Positions 1 to 7,309 of a stretch of 64,000 bases of DNA are shown piece by piece (position 1 is the first letter of the stretch; each line of letters starts with the position of its first letter). The stretch is from an uncultured Bacteroidia bacterium (lineage in GTDB: Bacteria; Bacteroidota; Bacteroidia; Bacteroidales; F082): the NCBI GenBank assembly GCA_902801465.1, contig CADCIH010000010.1, forward strand, positions 1 through 64,000, read 5' to 3'. A program made the position numbers and the translations under genes. A model generated the notes under the pieces. That model searched no databases. It was given only the letters and a program-made list of their open reading frames with translations, and was not told the origin of the DNA.

Positions 1-823
1 TTGGAGGCGATGACATGCTCCAGAGGACCACCTTGGATGCCCGGGAACACGGCGCTGTTGATCAAAGCTGACATCATCTTCGTCTCGCCCTTCGGGGTCT
101 TGCGGCCACGCGGGTCTTCGAAGTCATGACGGATGAGGATCATGCCGCCACGGGGACCGCGGAGGGTCTTGTGGGTCGTGGTGGTGATGATGTGGCAGTA
201 CTCCAGCGGGTCGTTCAGCAGGCCCTTGGCGATGAGGCCAGCGGGGTGGCTGACGTCGGCCATGAGGACGGCGCCCACTTGGTCGGCGATGGCGCGCATG
301 CGCTTGTAGTCCCAGTCACGGCTGTAAGCAGAAGCACCAGCGATGATGAGTTTCGGATGGCATTCGAGGGCGATCTTCTCCATCTCGTCGTAGTCGACGC
401 GACCGGTTTCCTTGGCCACGTGGTAGGCGACGGGCTTGTAGAGCATACCCGAAGCGTTGACCGGGCTGCCGTGTGAGAGGTGACCACCGTGCGACCCATG
501 AAGGTGTCGCCGGGTTCAAGCAAAGCCTGCATCACAGCCATGTTGGCCTGTGCACCCGAGTGGGGCTGCACGTTGGCGAAGGTGGCGTTGAACAGCTGGC
601 AGGCGCGGTCGATGGCGATTTGCTCGCTCTGGTCGACGATCTGGCAGCCGCCATAATAACGTTTGCCGGGATAACCCTCAGCGTACTTGTTGGTCATGAC
701 TGAACCCATGGCTTCCAGCACTTGCTCACTGACAAAGTTCTCCGAAGCGATGAGCTCGATTCCGTGCATCTGACGCTCTTTTTCTTGGCGAATCAGATCA
801 AAGATTTTTTCGTCTCTTTTCAT
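1..823 (-). pseudogene. glyA: serine hydroxymethyltransferase, partial and frameshifted
   Basis: This is the N-terminal part of serine hydroxymethyltransferase, the PLP enzyme that converts serine and tetrahydrofolate to glycine and methylene-tetrahydrofolate. The gene starts at 823 and runs off the left edge. The first about 110 residues are in one frame (ending GDTFMG). The family sequence then resumes in another frame from [12 protein letters not shown], through the PLP-lysine motif [14 protein letters not shown], to EHVIAS at the edge. Family members have Leu-Asn-Leu-Ala/Ser between these blocks, but only two bases (CG, about 491-493) remain where 12 are expected, so about 10 bases are missing. 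Everything either side is well conserved. This fits either a very recent lesion or an assembly error in an intact gene. Confidence 0.88.
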
Positions 824-872
824 TATTGAAAAATTGATATTTAAGATTTGTAATTCGATTCTTTTCCGAATG

Positions 873-880
873 CAAAATTA
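873..880 (-). promoter_or_regulatory. -7 promoter box of glyA
   Basis: TAATTTTG on the minus strand matches the Bacteroidota -7 consensus TAnnTTTG. It lies about 50 bases upstream of the glyA start and abuts the divergent box of the next gene. Confidence 0.6.
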
Positions 881-881
881 G

Positions 882-889
882 TACTTTTG
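882..889 (+). promoter_or_regulatory. -7 promoter box of the DUF3089 lipoprotein gene
   Basis: TACTTTTG matches TAnnTTTG. It overlaps the in-frame ATG at 887, which argues that translation starts at the next ATG (911). Confidence 0.6.
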
Positions 890-910
890 TGCGATAAAAA
901 AAATGATTTT

Positions 911-1894
911 ATGAAAACTGTTGTAAATACTGTTATTGTATTGATACTGAGTTGTTTAATTTGTGTTTCATGTAATAATGGCAAGCCCGTTGAGCCTTCT
1001 CGGATCGATTATTCCGACACCACTTATTGGTATTCCTGCGGCGACGAAAGCCATTCAGCCGATGTCTTTTACGTGTATCCGACAGTGTCCACAATCTCCT
1101 TTGGAGACAACGGATCATCGTGGTTTGCCGACATTACCTTGCCCGAGGTGAGAGGGGAAGCCAACGGCAACCAGCGTTTCAACAAGATGCTGTATGGCGA
1201 GTACAATTTCTACGCGCCTTATTACCGCCAGATGATTTTCGAGGCTTATCAACTGCCTCTAGACACTCTTGAGAAAATCGCCGCCTTCGCCGCTGCTGAC
1301 GTGAACGATGCCTTCCAATACTACATGGACCATTTCAACCATGGCCGTCCCTTCTTCCTAATGGGCCACAGCCAAGGCTCGCAGATGCTGATAGAATTGC
1401 TGAAACACGGCATGACCGAGGAACAACGCCAACAGATGGTTGCCGCCTATTGCATCGGCTATCATGTCACCGCGGAAGAATTGGCCGCCTATCCCGAGGC
1501 TCTGAAACCTGCCACTGACAGCATTTCTAGAGGTTTGGTTCTCTTCAACTCGGTGACGGATACCACCGCCATCGGGAGTGTCTCCAAAGGGGATGTGGTA
1601 GGCATTAATCCTACGACTTGGACCATGACGACAGACACCATCCCCGCTTCGTTTCATCTGGGTATGGCCAAATACAACGACACCCGCGACAGCGTCCTCA
1701 TCGTGCCTTGTCCAACAAAGACTTATCTCTACAGGCACAACACCGTCTGTCCCGACCTCGATCCTGAAATGGTTTTCATCCCTGCCTACGAGCAGATGTT
1801 TCCAAAAGGAAATCTCCACTTCGCTGACTCCTGGCTCTTTGGCGGAAATGTCGTCGAGAATATGCGGTGCCGGTTGAGAAATTGCAAAAAATAA
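911..1894 (+). CDS. DUF3089-type alpha/beta-hydrolase-like lipoprotein
   Basis: A 327-residue exported protein. Residues 1-21 form a lipoprotein signal with lipobox ICVSC (Cys21). The body resembles the DUF3089 family, alpha/beta-hydrolase-like proteins of unknown substrate. The nucleophile elbow GHSQGS is at about 152-157 (Ser154), preceded by the family-typical segment YAPYYRQ. A His near the C terminus (LHFADSWLF) may be part of the active site. An upstream in-frame ATG at 887 lies inside the promoter box, so 911 is preferred. It is a single gene between divergent glyA and tyrS, which has its own promoter. The hydrolase fold is well supported; the substrate is unknown. Confidence 0.8.
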   Translation: MKTVVNTVIVLILSCLICVSCNNGKPVEPSRIDYSDTTYWYSCGDESHSADVFYVYPTVSTISFGDNGSSWFADITLPEVRGEANGNQRFNKMLYGEYNFYAPYYRQMIFEAYQLPLDTLEKIAAFAAADVNDAFQYYMDHFNHGRPFFLMGHSQGSQMLIELLKHGMTEEQRQQMVAAYCIGYHVTAEELAAYPEALKPATDSISRGLVLFNSVTDTTAIGSVSKGDVVGINPTTWTMTTDTIPASFHLGMAKYNDTRDSVLIVPCPTKTYLYRHNTVCPDLDPEMVFIPAYEQMFPKGNLHFADSWLFGGNVVENMRCRLRNCKK

Positions 1895-1895
1895 C

Positions 1896-1903
1896 TATCT
1901 TTG
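1896..1903 (+). promoter_or_regulatory. -7 promoter box of the tyrS operon
   Basis: TATCTTTG matches TAnnTTTG and sits 22 bases before the tyrS ATG, starting just after the stop codon of the preceding gene. Confidence 0.65.
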
Positions 1904-1925
1904 CACCTCAAAACTAAACCTAACG

Positions 1926-3224
1926 ATGAAGAATTTTGTCGAAGAACTCCGCTGGCGCGGAATGCTGGCCCAAATGATGCCAGGCACTGAAGAACTACTG
2001 CAAAAAGAAATGGTGACGGCTTACCTGGGTACCGACCCGACCGCCGACTCACTGCATATCGGACACCTCTGCGGCATCATGATGCTCCGCCATCTGCAAC
2101 GCTGCGGCCATAAACCCATCATCCTCGTGGGTGGCGCCACCGGCATGATCGGCGACCCCTCGGGCAAGAGCCAGGAACGTAACCTGCTCAACGAAGAGAC
2201 CCTTCGCCATAACCAGGAGTGCATCAAGAAACAAGTGGCCAAGTTCCTCGACTTCGAGTCGACAGAACCCAACGCCGCCGAGATGGTGAACAACTACGAC
2301 TGGATGAAAGACTTCACCTTCCTCGACTTCGCTCGTGAGGTGGGCAAGCATATCACCGTCAACTACATGATGGCCAAGGACAGCGTGCAACAACGCCTCA
2401 ACGGCACCGCCCGCGATGGCCTCAGCTTCACCGAGTTCACCTACCAGCTGCTTCAAGGCTACGACTTCCTCTGGCTCTACCAGCATAAGAACTGCAAACT
2501 GCAATTGGGTGGCAACGACCAGTGGGGCAACATCACCACGGGTACGGAACTGATCCGTCGCACCCTGGGCTTCGAAAACGAGGCCTTCGCCCTGACATGC
2601 CCGCTCATCACCAAAGCCGATGGCAAGAAGTTCGGCAAGACCGAGAGCGGCAACATCTGGCTCGACCCAGTTCGCACAACTCCCTACAAGTTCTACCAGT
2701 TCTGGCTCAACGTCAGCGACGACGATGCCGAGAAGTACATCAAGATCTTCACCTCGCTGGAGAAAGAGACCATCGACGCCCTCATCGAGGAACACAAGAA
2801 AGACCCGGGCATGCGTGTGCTGCAAAAACGCCTCGCCCAGGAAGTCACCGTGATGGTCCACTCACAAGAAGCCCTCGACGCAGCCATCGAAGCCTCCAAC
2901 ATCCTCTTCGGAAAGTCCACCAAGGAAGGCCTTGAGAAACTCGACGAAGCCACCTTCTTGGACATCTTCGACGGCGTGCCGCAAGAACACATCGCAAAGA
3001 CCGCTCTCGAAGCCGGAATCCCGATTGTGGACTTCATGGCGGTCAACACACAGATTTTCCCCTCCAAAGGCGAGGCCCGCAAGATGACCATGGCCAACGG
3101 CGTGAGCGTCAACAAGGAAAAAGTCACCCTCGACAAGGTGATGACATCCGCCGACCTCATCGATGGCAAATACATCCTCGTCCAAAAAGGCAAGAAGAAC
3201 TACTATTTGGTCGTGGTAGAATAA
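1926..3224 (+). CDS. tyrS: tyrosyl-tRNA synthetase
   Basis: A 432-residue class I aminoacyl-tRNA synthetase that charges tRNA-Tyr in the cytoplasm. The HIGH motif is at about residues 44-47 (SLHIGHL), the KMSKS-equivalent is KFGKTESG, and GGNDQWGN is the tyrosine-site signature. A C-terminal S4-like RNA-binding domain begins around SKGEARKM. Length is normal for bacterial TyrS. The stop codon is one base from the start of the sensor-kinase gene, so tyrS probably heads a four-gene transcript. Confidence 0.97.
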   Translation: MKNFVEELRWRGMLAQMMPGTEELLQKEMVTAYLGTDPTADSLHIGHLCGIMMLRHLQRCGHKPIILVGGATGMIGDPSGKSQERNLLNEETLRHNQECIKKQVAKFLDFESTEPNAAEMVNNYDWMKDFTFLDFAREVGKHITVNYMMAKDSVQQRLNGTARDGLSFTEFTYQLLQGYDFLWLYQHKNCKLQLGGNDQWGNITTGTELIRRTLGFENEAFALTCPLITKADGKKFGKTESGNIWLDPVRTTPYKFYQFWLNVSDDDAEKYIKIFTSLEKETIDALIEEHKKDPGMRVLQKRLAQEVTVMVHSQEALDAAIEASNILFGKSTKEGLEKLDEATFLDIFDGVPQEHIAKTALEAGIPIVDFMAVNTQIFPSKGEARKMTMANGVSVNKEKVTLDKVMTSADLIDGKYILVQKGKKNYYLVVVE

Positions 3225-3225
3225 C

Positions 3226-4302
3226 ATGATCAAGCAAAAAAGCAAACCTGAATTTCTTTCCTTGAAGAGCATATTGTTGCTCTCCTTGGGCATCAGCGTG
3301 GGCTTTCACGTGATCTTTACCATCTCTGCCTTCTTCGGCAACACGCTTTTCTTCCCCGAAATCAAACAAGACCCCCAACGGCACTTCCCTCTATGGAGGA
3401 TCCTCCTTTTTACCGCCTACAACTTCGTGCTGGTCTTCCTGCTGTTTCTCTATAACCGCAAGATGTACAACATCGAATTCAAGAAAAAAGGGGGGCGGGC
3501 CTTCTTCCTGATTTTCGGCTCCATGCTCATCACTACGGCGTTAAGCCTCACGTTCAACCTGGTGCCGGAACTCGTACAGCCCGTTGAGCATCGCCCTGGC
3601 TTCATGGCCCGCGCCATTCGCGACGGACTGATGCGCGACTTTTCATTCATGGTGGTGGTGATGCTGGTGACCAAGCTGCTTCACACCATGTTCGAACGCA
3701 ACAACATCCGGGTGGAAAACGAAGCGCTTCGGGCAGAGAACATCACGACGCACTACGAAGCCTTGAAAAGCCAGATGGATCCACATTTCATGTTCAACTC
3801 GCTGAACACACTTCAGTCACTCATCGGCACCGACTCGGTCCAAGCCCAGGCATACGTTCAGGAACTTTCCCAAGTGCTGCGATCCACCCTCCAAAACAAA
3901 GAGGTGGTCACGCTCGAACAAGAGCTTCAAGGGGTCCGCGCCTATTGCAACCTGATGCAGATACGCTATGGCGACAACCTGAAGTTTGATTTCCAAGTGA
4001 GTCCAGAGTTGCTGTCCTATCTGGTACTGCCACTCTCGGTGCAGGGACTGGTGGAGAACGCCATCAAACACAACGTCATCAGCAGTAAACAGCCCCTTCG
4101 GGTGAGTATTGCGACAACCGAGGAGGCGCTGCTGGAAGTTTCAAACCCCATCCAACCAAAGATCATGGAAGAGTCGGTCAACGGCATCGGACTGGCCAAC
4201 CTGCTGGAACGTTATCGCCTGAAATGGAATGTGGATGTGGGTATCATGGACGACGGAAAGGTTTTTGAAGTGACTTTGCCTCTGATTGACCCCAAACAAT
4301 AA
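3226..4302 (+). CDS. LytS/YehU-type sensor histidine kinase
   Basis: A 358-residue membrane kinase. Four hydrophobic segments occupy about residues 14-140. They are followed by a short coiled linker and the His_kinase core with phospho-acceptor motif PHFMFNSLNTLQ (His187). The C-terminal ATPase domain has an N-box (VENAIKHN) and a G-box (GIGLANLLERY). No periplasmic or PAS sensor domain is seen, so the membrane region is the likely sensor. It starts one base after tyrS and is followed six bases later by its LytTR partner. The signal sensed is unknown. Confidence 0.9.
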   Translation: MIKQKSKPEFLSLKSILLLSLGISVGFHVIFTISAFFGNTLFFPEIKQDPQRHFPLWRILLFTAYNFVLVFLLFLYNRKMYNIEFKKKGGRAFFLIFGSMLITTALSLTFNLVPELVQPVEHRPGFMARAIRDGLMRDFSFMVVVMLVTKLLHTMFERNNIRVENEALRAENITTHYEALKSQMDPHFMFNSLNTLQSLIGTDSVQAQAYVQELSQVLRSTLQNKEVVTLEQELQGVRAYCNLMQIRYGDNLKFDFQVSPELLSYLVLPLSVQGLVENAIKHNVISSKQPLRVSIATTEEALLEVSNPIQPKIMEESVNGIGLANLLERYRLKWNVDVGIMDDGKVFEVTLPLIDPKQ

Positions 4303-4308
4303 ACAGCC

Positions 4309-5064
4309 ATGAAAGCGCTTATCATCGAAGACGAAAGCATTGCGGCACAGGCACTTGAGTTGCTGATTAAGGAAACGAGTCCCGAAGTGGACGTCCTTGC
4401 CGTGCTCCAAACCATCGAGGAAACGGTGGAATGGTTTGATGAAAACCCGATGCCCGACTTGGTGTTTATGGACATCCACTTGGCCGACGGTTCCTCGTTC
4501 GCCATCTTCGACAAGGTGGATATTACATGCCCGGTCATCTTCACTACGGCCTACGACGAATACGCCCTGAAAGCCTTCGAAGTGAATAGCATCGATTATT
4601 TGTTAAAACCTATTAACAAATCGGATTTGGAACGGGCGATGAACAAATACAAGTCGCTGATTGCTTCGCACCAAAGGCCTTCGTTGGATGGGCTGTTGGA
4701 ACAGATGGGTGGGGTGAGAAAAAAGTATAAATCATGCTTCTTAATCCCCGAGCGTGATAAGCTCATTCCGTTGGCTACCAGTAATATAGCATACATTTTT
4801 ATCGATACCAAGACGGTGAAGGCCATCGCCATGGACGGGCATACCTATTACCTCAACCAAACCTTGGACGAGATTATGGCCCAACTCGATCCTGAACAGT
4901 TTTTCCGCGCCAACCGACAGTTTATCATCTCACGTTGGTCGGTTAAGGACATGACCGTGTGGTTTGGAAACAAGTTGGCGGTCAACCTCATTGTCCCTAC
5001 TCCTGAAAAAATCATTGTCAGCAAAGCCCGTGTGGGCGAATTCAAAACTTGGTTTGCACTATGA
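4309..5064 (+). CDS. LytTR-family response regulator
   Basis: A 251-residue DNA-binding response regulator. The N-terminal receiver domain has acidic residues IIEDE near the start, phospho-acceptor Asp55 (LVFMDIHLADG) and the switch Lys in YLLKPI. The C-terminal LytTR domain (about 150-251) includes FFRANRQFIIS and ends KTWF. It pairs with the adjacent LytS-type kinase. The stop codon overlaps the ATG of the dehydrogenase gene (ATGA at 5061), suggesting translational coupling. The target genes cannot be read from the window. Confidence 0.93.
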   Translation: MKALIIEDESIAAQALELLIKETSPEVDVLAVLQTIEETVEWFDENPMPDLVFMDIHLADGSSFAIFDKVDITCPVIFTTAYDEYALKAFEVNSIDYLLKPINKSDLERAMNKYKSLIASHQRPSLDGLLEQMGGVRKKYKSCFLIPERDKLIPLATSNIAYIFIDTKTVKAIAMDGHTYYLNQTLDEIMAQLDPEQFFRANRQFIISRWSVKDMTVWFGNKLAVNLIVPTPEKIIVSKARVGEFKTWFAL

Positions 5065-5978
5065 AAATTGTCTTCCTTGAACCCCTTGGTCTCAAGACCA
5101 ATATTATTGAAGAGGCCTGCAGCGGCCTCAAACAACAAGGCCACGAAGTGGTCATCTATCCCGACCGTAATGAAAACCTCGCTGAACTGATTCGTCGTGC
5201 GCAAGATGCCGAAATCATCATCGAGAGCAACATCCCATTGCGTAAGAACTTCCTCGACGCATGTCCAAAACTGAAGATGCTCTCCATCGCCTTCACGGGC
5301 CTGGACCATATCGATACGGAAGAGTGCCAGCGTCGCGGCATCATCGTGAAGAATGCCGCCGGGTATTCGACTGAAGCTGTAGCGGAACTGGCCATCGCCA
5401 TGATGATCGACGTGTACCGAAAGGTGCTCGAGAACGACCGCATCACCCGAGAATGCCAACGCAAAGGAATCATGCCAGGCCGTGAGATCGGCGGCAAGAC
5501 CGTGGGCATCATCGGGATGGGCAACATCGGCCAACGTGTGGCCAAGATCCTCAACGCCTTCGGCTGCAAGGTGCTTGCCTGGAACCGAACTCCAAAGACG
5601 GTTGAAGGTGTGACCTTTGTGGATAAAGAAACGCTTCTGAAAGAATCGGATATCGTCACGTTGCATATCGCCTTGAACAACGAGACTCGCGACTTCATCA
5701 CAGAGAATGAATTGAAACTGATGAAGCCATCGGCCATCCTTATTAATACAGCACGAGGACCTGTCGTCAACGAACAAGCCCTCGCTGTTGCTTTGAAATC
5801 GGGGATCATTGCCGGTGCCGCCACTGATGTTTATGGCACCGAGCCGCCCTTGAAGCAGGACAACCCCCTGTTCGACGCCCCCAACCTAGTGATGTTGCCT
5901 CACATCGGCTTTGCCACCGAGGAAGCCTTTGTGCTCCGATTGGGGATAGTGATTAAGAATTTAGAATTGATAATTTAG
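5061..5978 (+). CDS. D-isomer-specific 2-hydroxyacid dehydrogenase
   Basis: A 305-residue NAD-dependent 2-hydroxyacid dehydrogenase. The Rossmann motif GMGNIG is at about 152, and the catalytic Arg (NTARGP), Glu (YGTEPP) and His (PHIGFAT) are present. The substrate (phosphoglycerate, lactate or another) is not assignable. The start at 5061 overlaps the regulator stop, although an in-frame ATG exists at 5049. The last dozen or so codons and the stop are made of an AT-rich heptamer array, giving an unusual end (KNLELII). The native C terminus may therefore have been replaced. Confidence 0.88.
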   Translation: MKIVFLEPLGLKTNIIEEACSGLKQQGHEVVIYPDRNENLAELIRRAQDAEIIIESNIPLRKNFLDACPKLKMLSIAFTGLDHIDTEECQRRGIIVKNAAGYSTEAVAELAIAMMIDVYRKVLENDRITRECQRKGIMPGREIGGKTVGIIGMGNIGQRVAKILNAFGCKVLAWNRTPKTVEGVTFVDKETLLKESDIVTLHIALNNETRDFITENELKLMKPSAILINTARGPVVNEQALAVALKSGIIAGAATDVYGTEPPLKQDNPLFDAPNLVMLPHIGFATEEAFVLRLGIVIKNLELII

Positions 5979-6037
5979 AGGGAGACCGTCTATCTCTAAA
6001 TTCTTAATTCCTAATTCTTATTTCTTAATTCTTAATT
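5952..6037. repeat. AT-rich heptamer array, inverted pair between convergent genes
   Basis: Degenerate 7-base units of the TTAGAAT/TAATTCT type run inward from both sides around a GC-richer centre (about 5978-5994). The arms carry AATTTAGAG and CTCTAAATT. The array encodes the end and stop codon of the dehydrogenase (plus strand), and the last Asn codon and stop of the vWA lipoprotein (minus strand). The hairpin could act as a bidirectional terminator. Confidence 0.8.
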
Positions 6038-7123
6038 CCCCTGGTGTGTATTCCCGTTCAGGGTCTCGATGAACTGGCAGGCGGCGCTCTTCACGCTCTG
6101 GAAGTCGCTGCCCAGTGAGCTGGAGCAGTCGAGAACCAGCATGATCATGGCGCTCTTGAACTCTTCTTCGGTCACCACATTGCCCGAAGGAGTGAACTCG
6201 GTGTTCTGCACCCATTGCTGGGCGTTGTCGTCGCGGTTCCACTGCTTGGTGTTGGAGGTGTAAACCTGTTCGCCGTCGGTGGTGAAGAGGTTGCTGAAGG
6301 TGAAGAACACGAAGATGCCTTCGGTGGTGGGGTAGATGACGCTACCGCAGTCTTGGAGCCCGACATAAGTGACGCTGTTGAAGATACAGGTTCCGTTCTG
6401 GTTGAGGAACGTGCCTTCGATGTACCGTTGGGAGTCATCCGCGTTATTGACGTTGTCGAAAGTGAAGCGGATGCGGGTGTGGTGCTCCGGGGCTGGGGTC
6501 TTCAGGGTGACATCCCATGAGGAACTCTGGCTGTAAAGGTTCTGGGCGATGTTACTGAAGGTCTGTGCCACCTGGTTCATGTTGTCCACAAGAAACACGT
6601 TCTGGTGAGGGTTGCTTGACAGTTTCTCCAGGCTTTGACGGAAGTTGGTTTCGTTGACACCTTCGCCCACGACGCCAATCGAATAGGCTGAAACAGGCAC
6701 CATGTTGTCGCCGACTTGGGTGTGGCGGATACGGTTGCTGACGGCGTTCAGATAGGCGTCACCGGTGTTGTAGTTGTCGTTGAGCATGTAGGAGCCCTGG
6801 TCAAGGCCGTCGGTGAAGGTGATGATGGACACATTGATCAGGTCGGAGGGCGGGGTGACGGTCTCGATCTTGTCGAGTGCGGTGTTCACGGCGTGGTACA
6901 GGATGGTGCCATCGTCCATGCCGAGGCCGTTGATGAAGCTCTCCAGGTGGTCCTTGCTCGATGAGTTGAGCAGGGTGAGCTTGTTGTCGGTGATTTCGCT
7001 GTTGAATCCGATGATGCCAACATACAAGCCAGGCTGGGTGGTGTCGGGCTTGTCTTTACCGCAGCTGGTAAACAGCGTGGTAGTCAGCAGCAAAGCGGCC
7101 ATCAGAAAGAGGTGTTTTTTCAT
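6032..7123 (-). CDS. lipoprotein with circularly permuted von Willebrand A domain
   Basis: A 363-residue lipoprotein (lipobox FTSC, Cys at about 21). After the signal it opens with the second strand of a vWA fold (YVGIIGFNSEI). It continues through the MIDAS Thr region (DGTILYHAVNTAL), the MIDAS Asp strand (VSIITFTDGLDQGS) and the last helices (to about 210). A beta-rich insert of about 110 residues follows (IRFTFDNV, YIEGTF). The first strand with its DxSxS motif comes last (MIMLVLDCSSSLGSDF, about 325-340). All three MIDAS loops are present, but in rotated order. It lies downstream of the nifJ terminator with its own promoter. Ligand and role are unknown. Confidence 0.82.
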   Translation of the reverse strand: MKKHLFLMAALLLTTTLFTSCGKDKPDTTQPGLYVGIIGFNSEITDNKLTLLNSSSKDHLESFINGLGMDDGTILYHAVNTALDKIETVTPPSDLINVSIITFTDGLDQGSYMLNDNYNTGDAYLNAVSNRIRHTQVGDNMVPVSAYSIGVVGEGVNETNFRQSLEKLSSNPHQNVFLVDNMNQVAQTFSNIAQNLYSQSSSWDVTLKTPAPEHHTRIRFTFDNVNNADDSQRYIEGTFLNQNGTCIFNSVTYVGLQDCGSVIYPTTEGIFVFFTFSNLFTTDGEQVYTSNTKQWNRDDNAQQWVQNTEFTPSGNVVTEEEFKSAMIMLVLDCSSSLGSDFQSVKSAACQFIETLNGNTHQGN

Positions 7124-7161
7124 GATATCTATGTTTTGAATTTGTTCAATGGTTTAAAACG

Positions 7162-7169
7162 CAAAGATA
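7162..7169 (-). promoter_or_regulatory. -7 promoter box of the vWA lipoprotein gene
   Basis: TATCTTTG on the minus strand, about 40 bases upstream of the start at 7123. Confidence 0.6.
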
Positions 7170-7217
7170 ATAAAATTATTTCAATCGATGCCGAATTACT
7201 CCTTATTCATTTTACCT

Positions 7218-7250
7218 AAAAGGAAACGGCGCATCCTAAGACGCGCCGTT
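7218..7250 (-). terminator. intrinsic terminator of nifJ
   Basis: An 8-base stem, AACGGCGC/GCGCCGTT, with a 10-base loop (7225-7250). On the minus strand it is followed by a T-rich tract. It separates nifJ from the vWA lipoprotein gene. Confidence 0.75.
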
Positions 7251-7270
7251 TTCTGTTGTCCGAAAGGAAA

Positions 7271-7306
7271 TTCTGTATTCTTCTTTCTGTCTTCTGACTT
7301 CTAAAA
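7271..7306. repeat. degenerate TTCTGNC heptamer array
   Basis: About five 7-base units related to TTCTGTC/TTCTGAC/TTCTAAA end immediately before the nifJ stop codon. This is a third sequence flavour of the heptamer arrays in other gaps, and is less regular than the AT-rich ones. Confidence 0.5.
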
Positions 7307-7309
7307 GAA

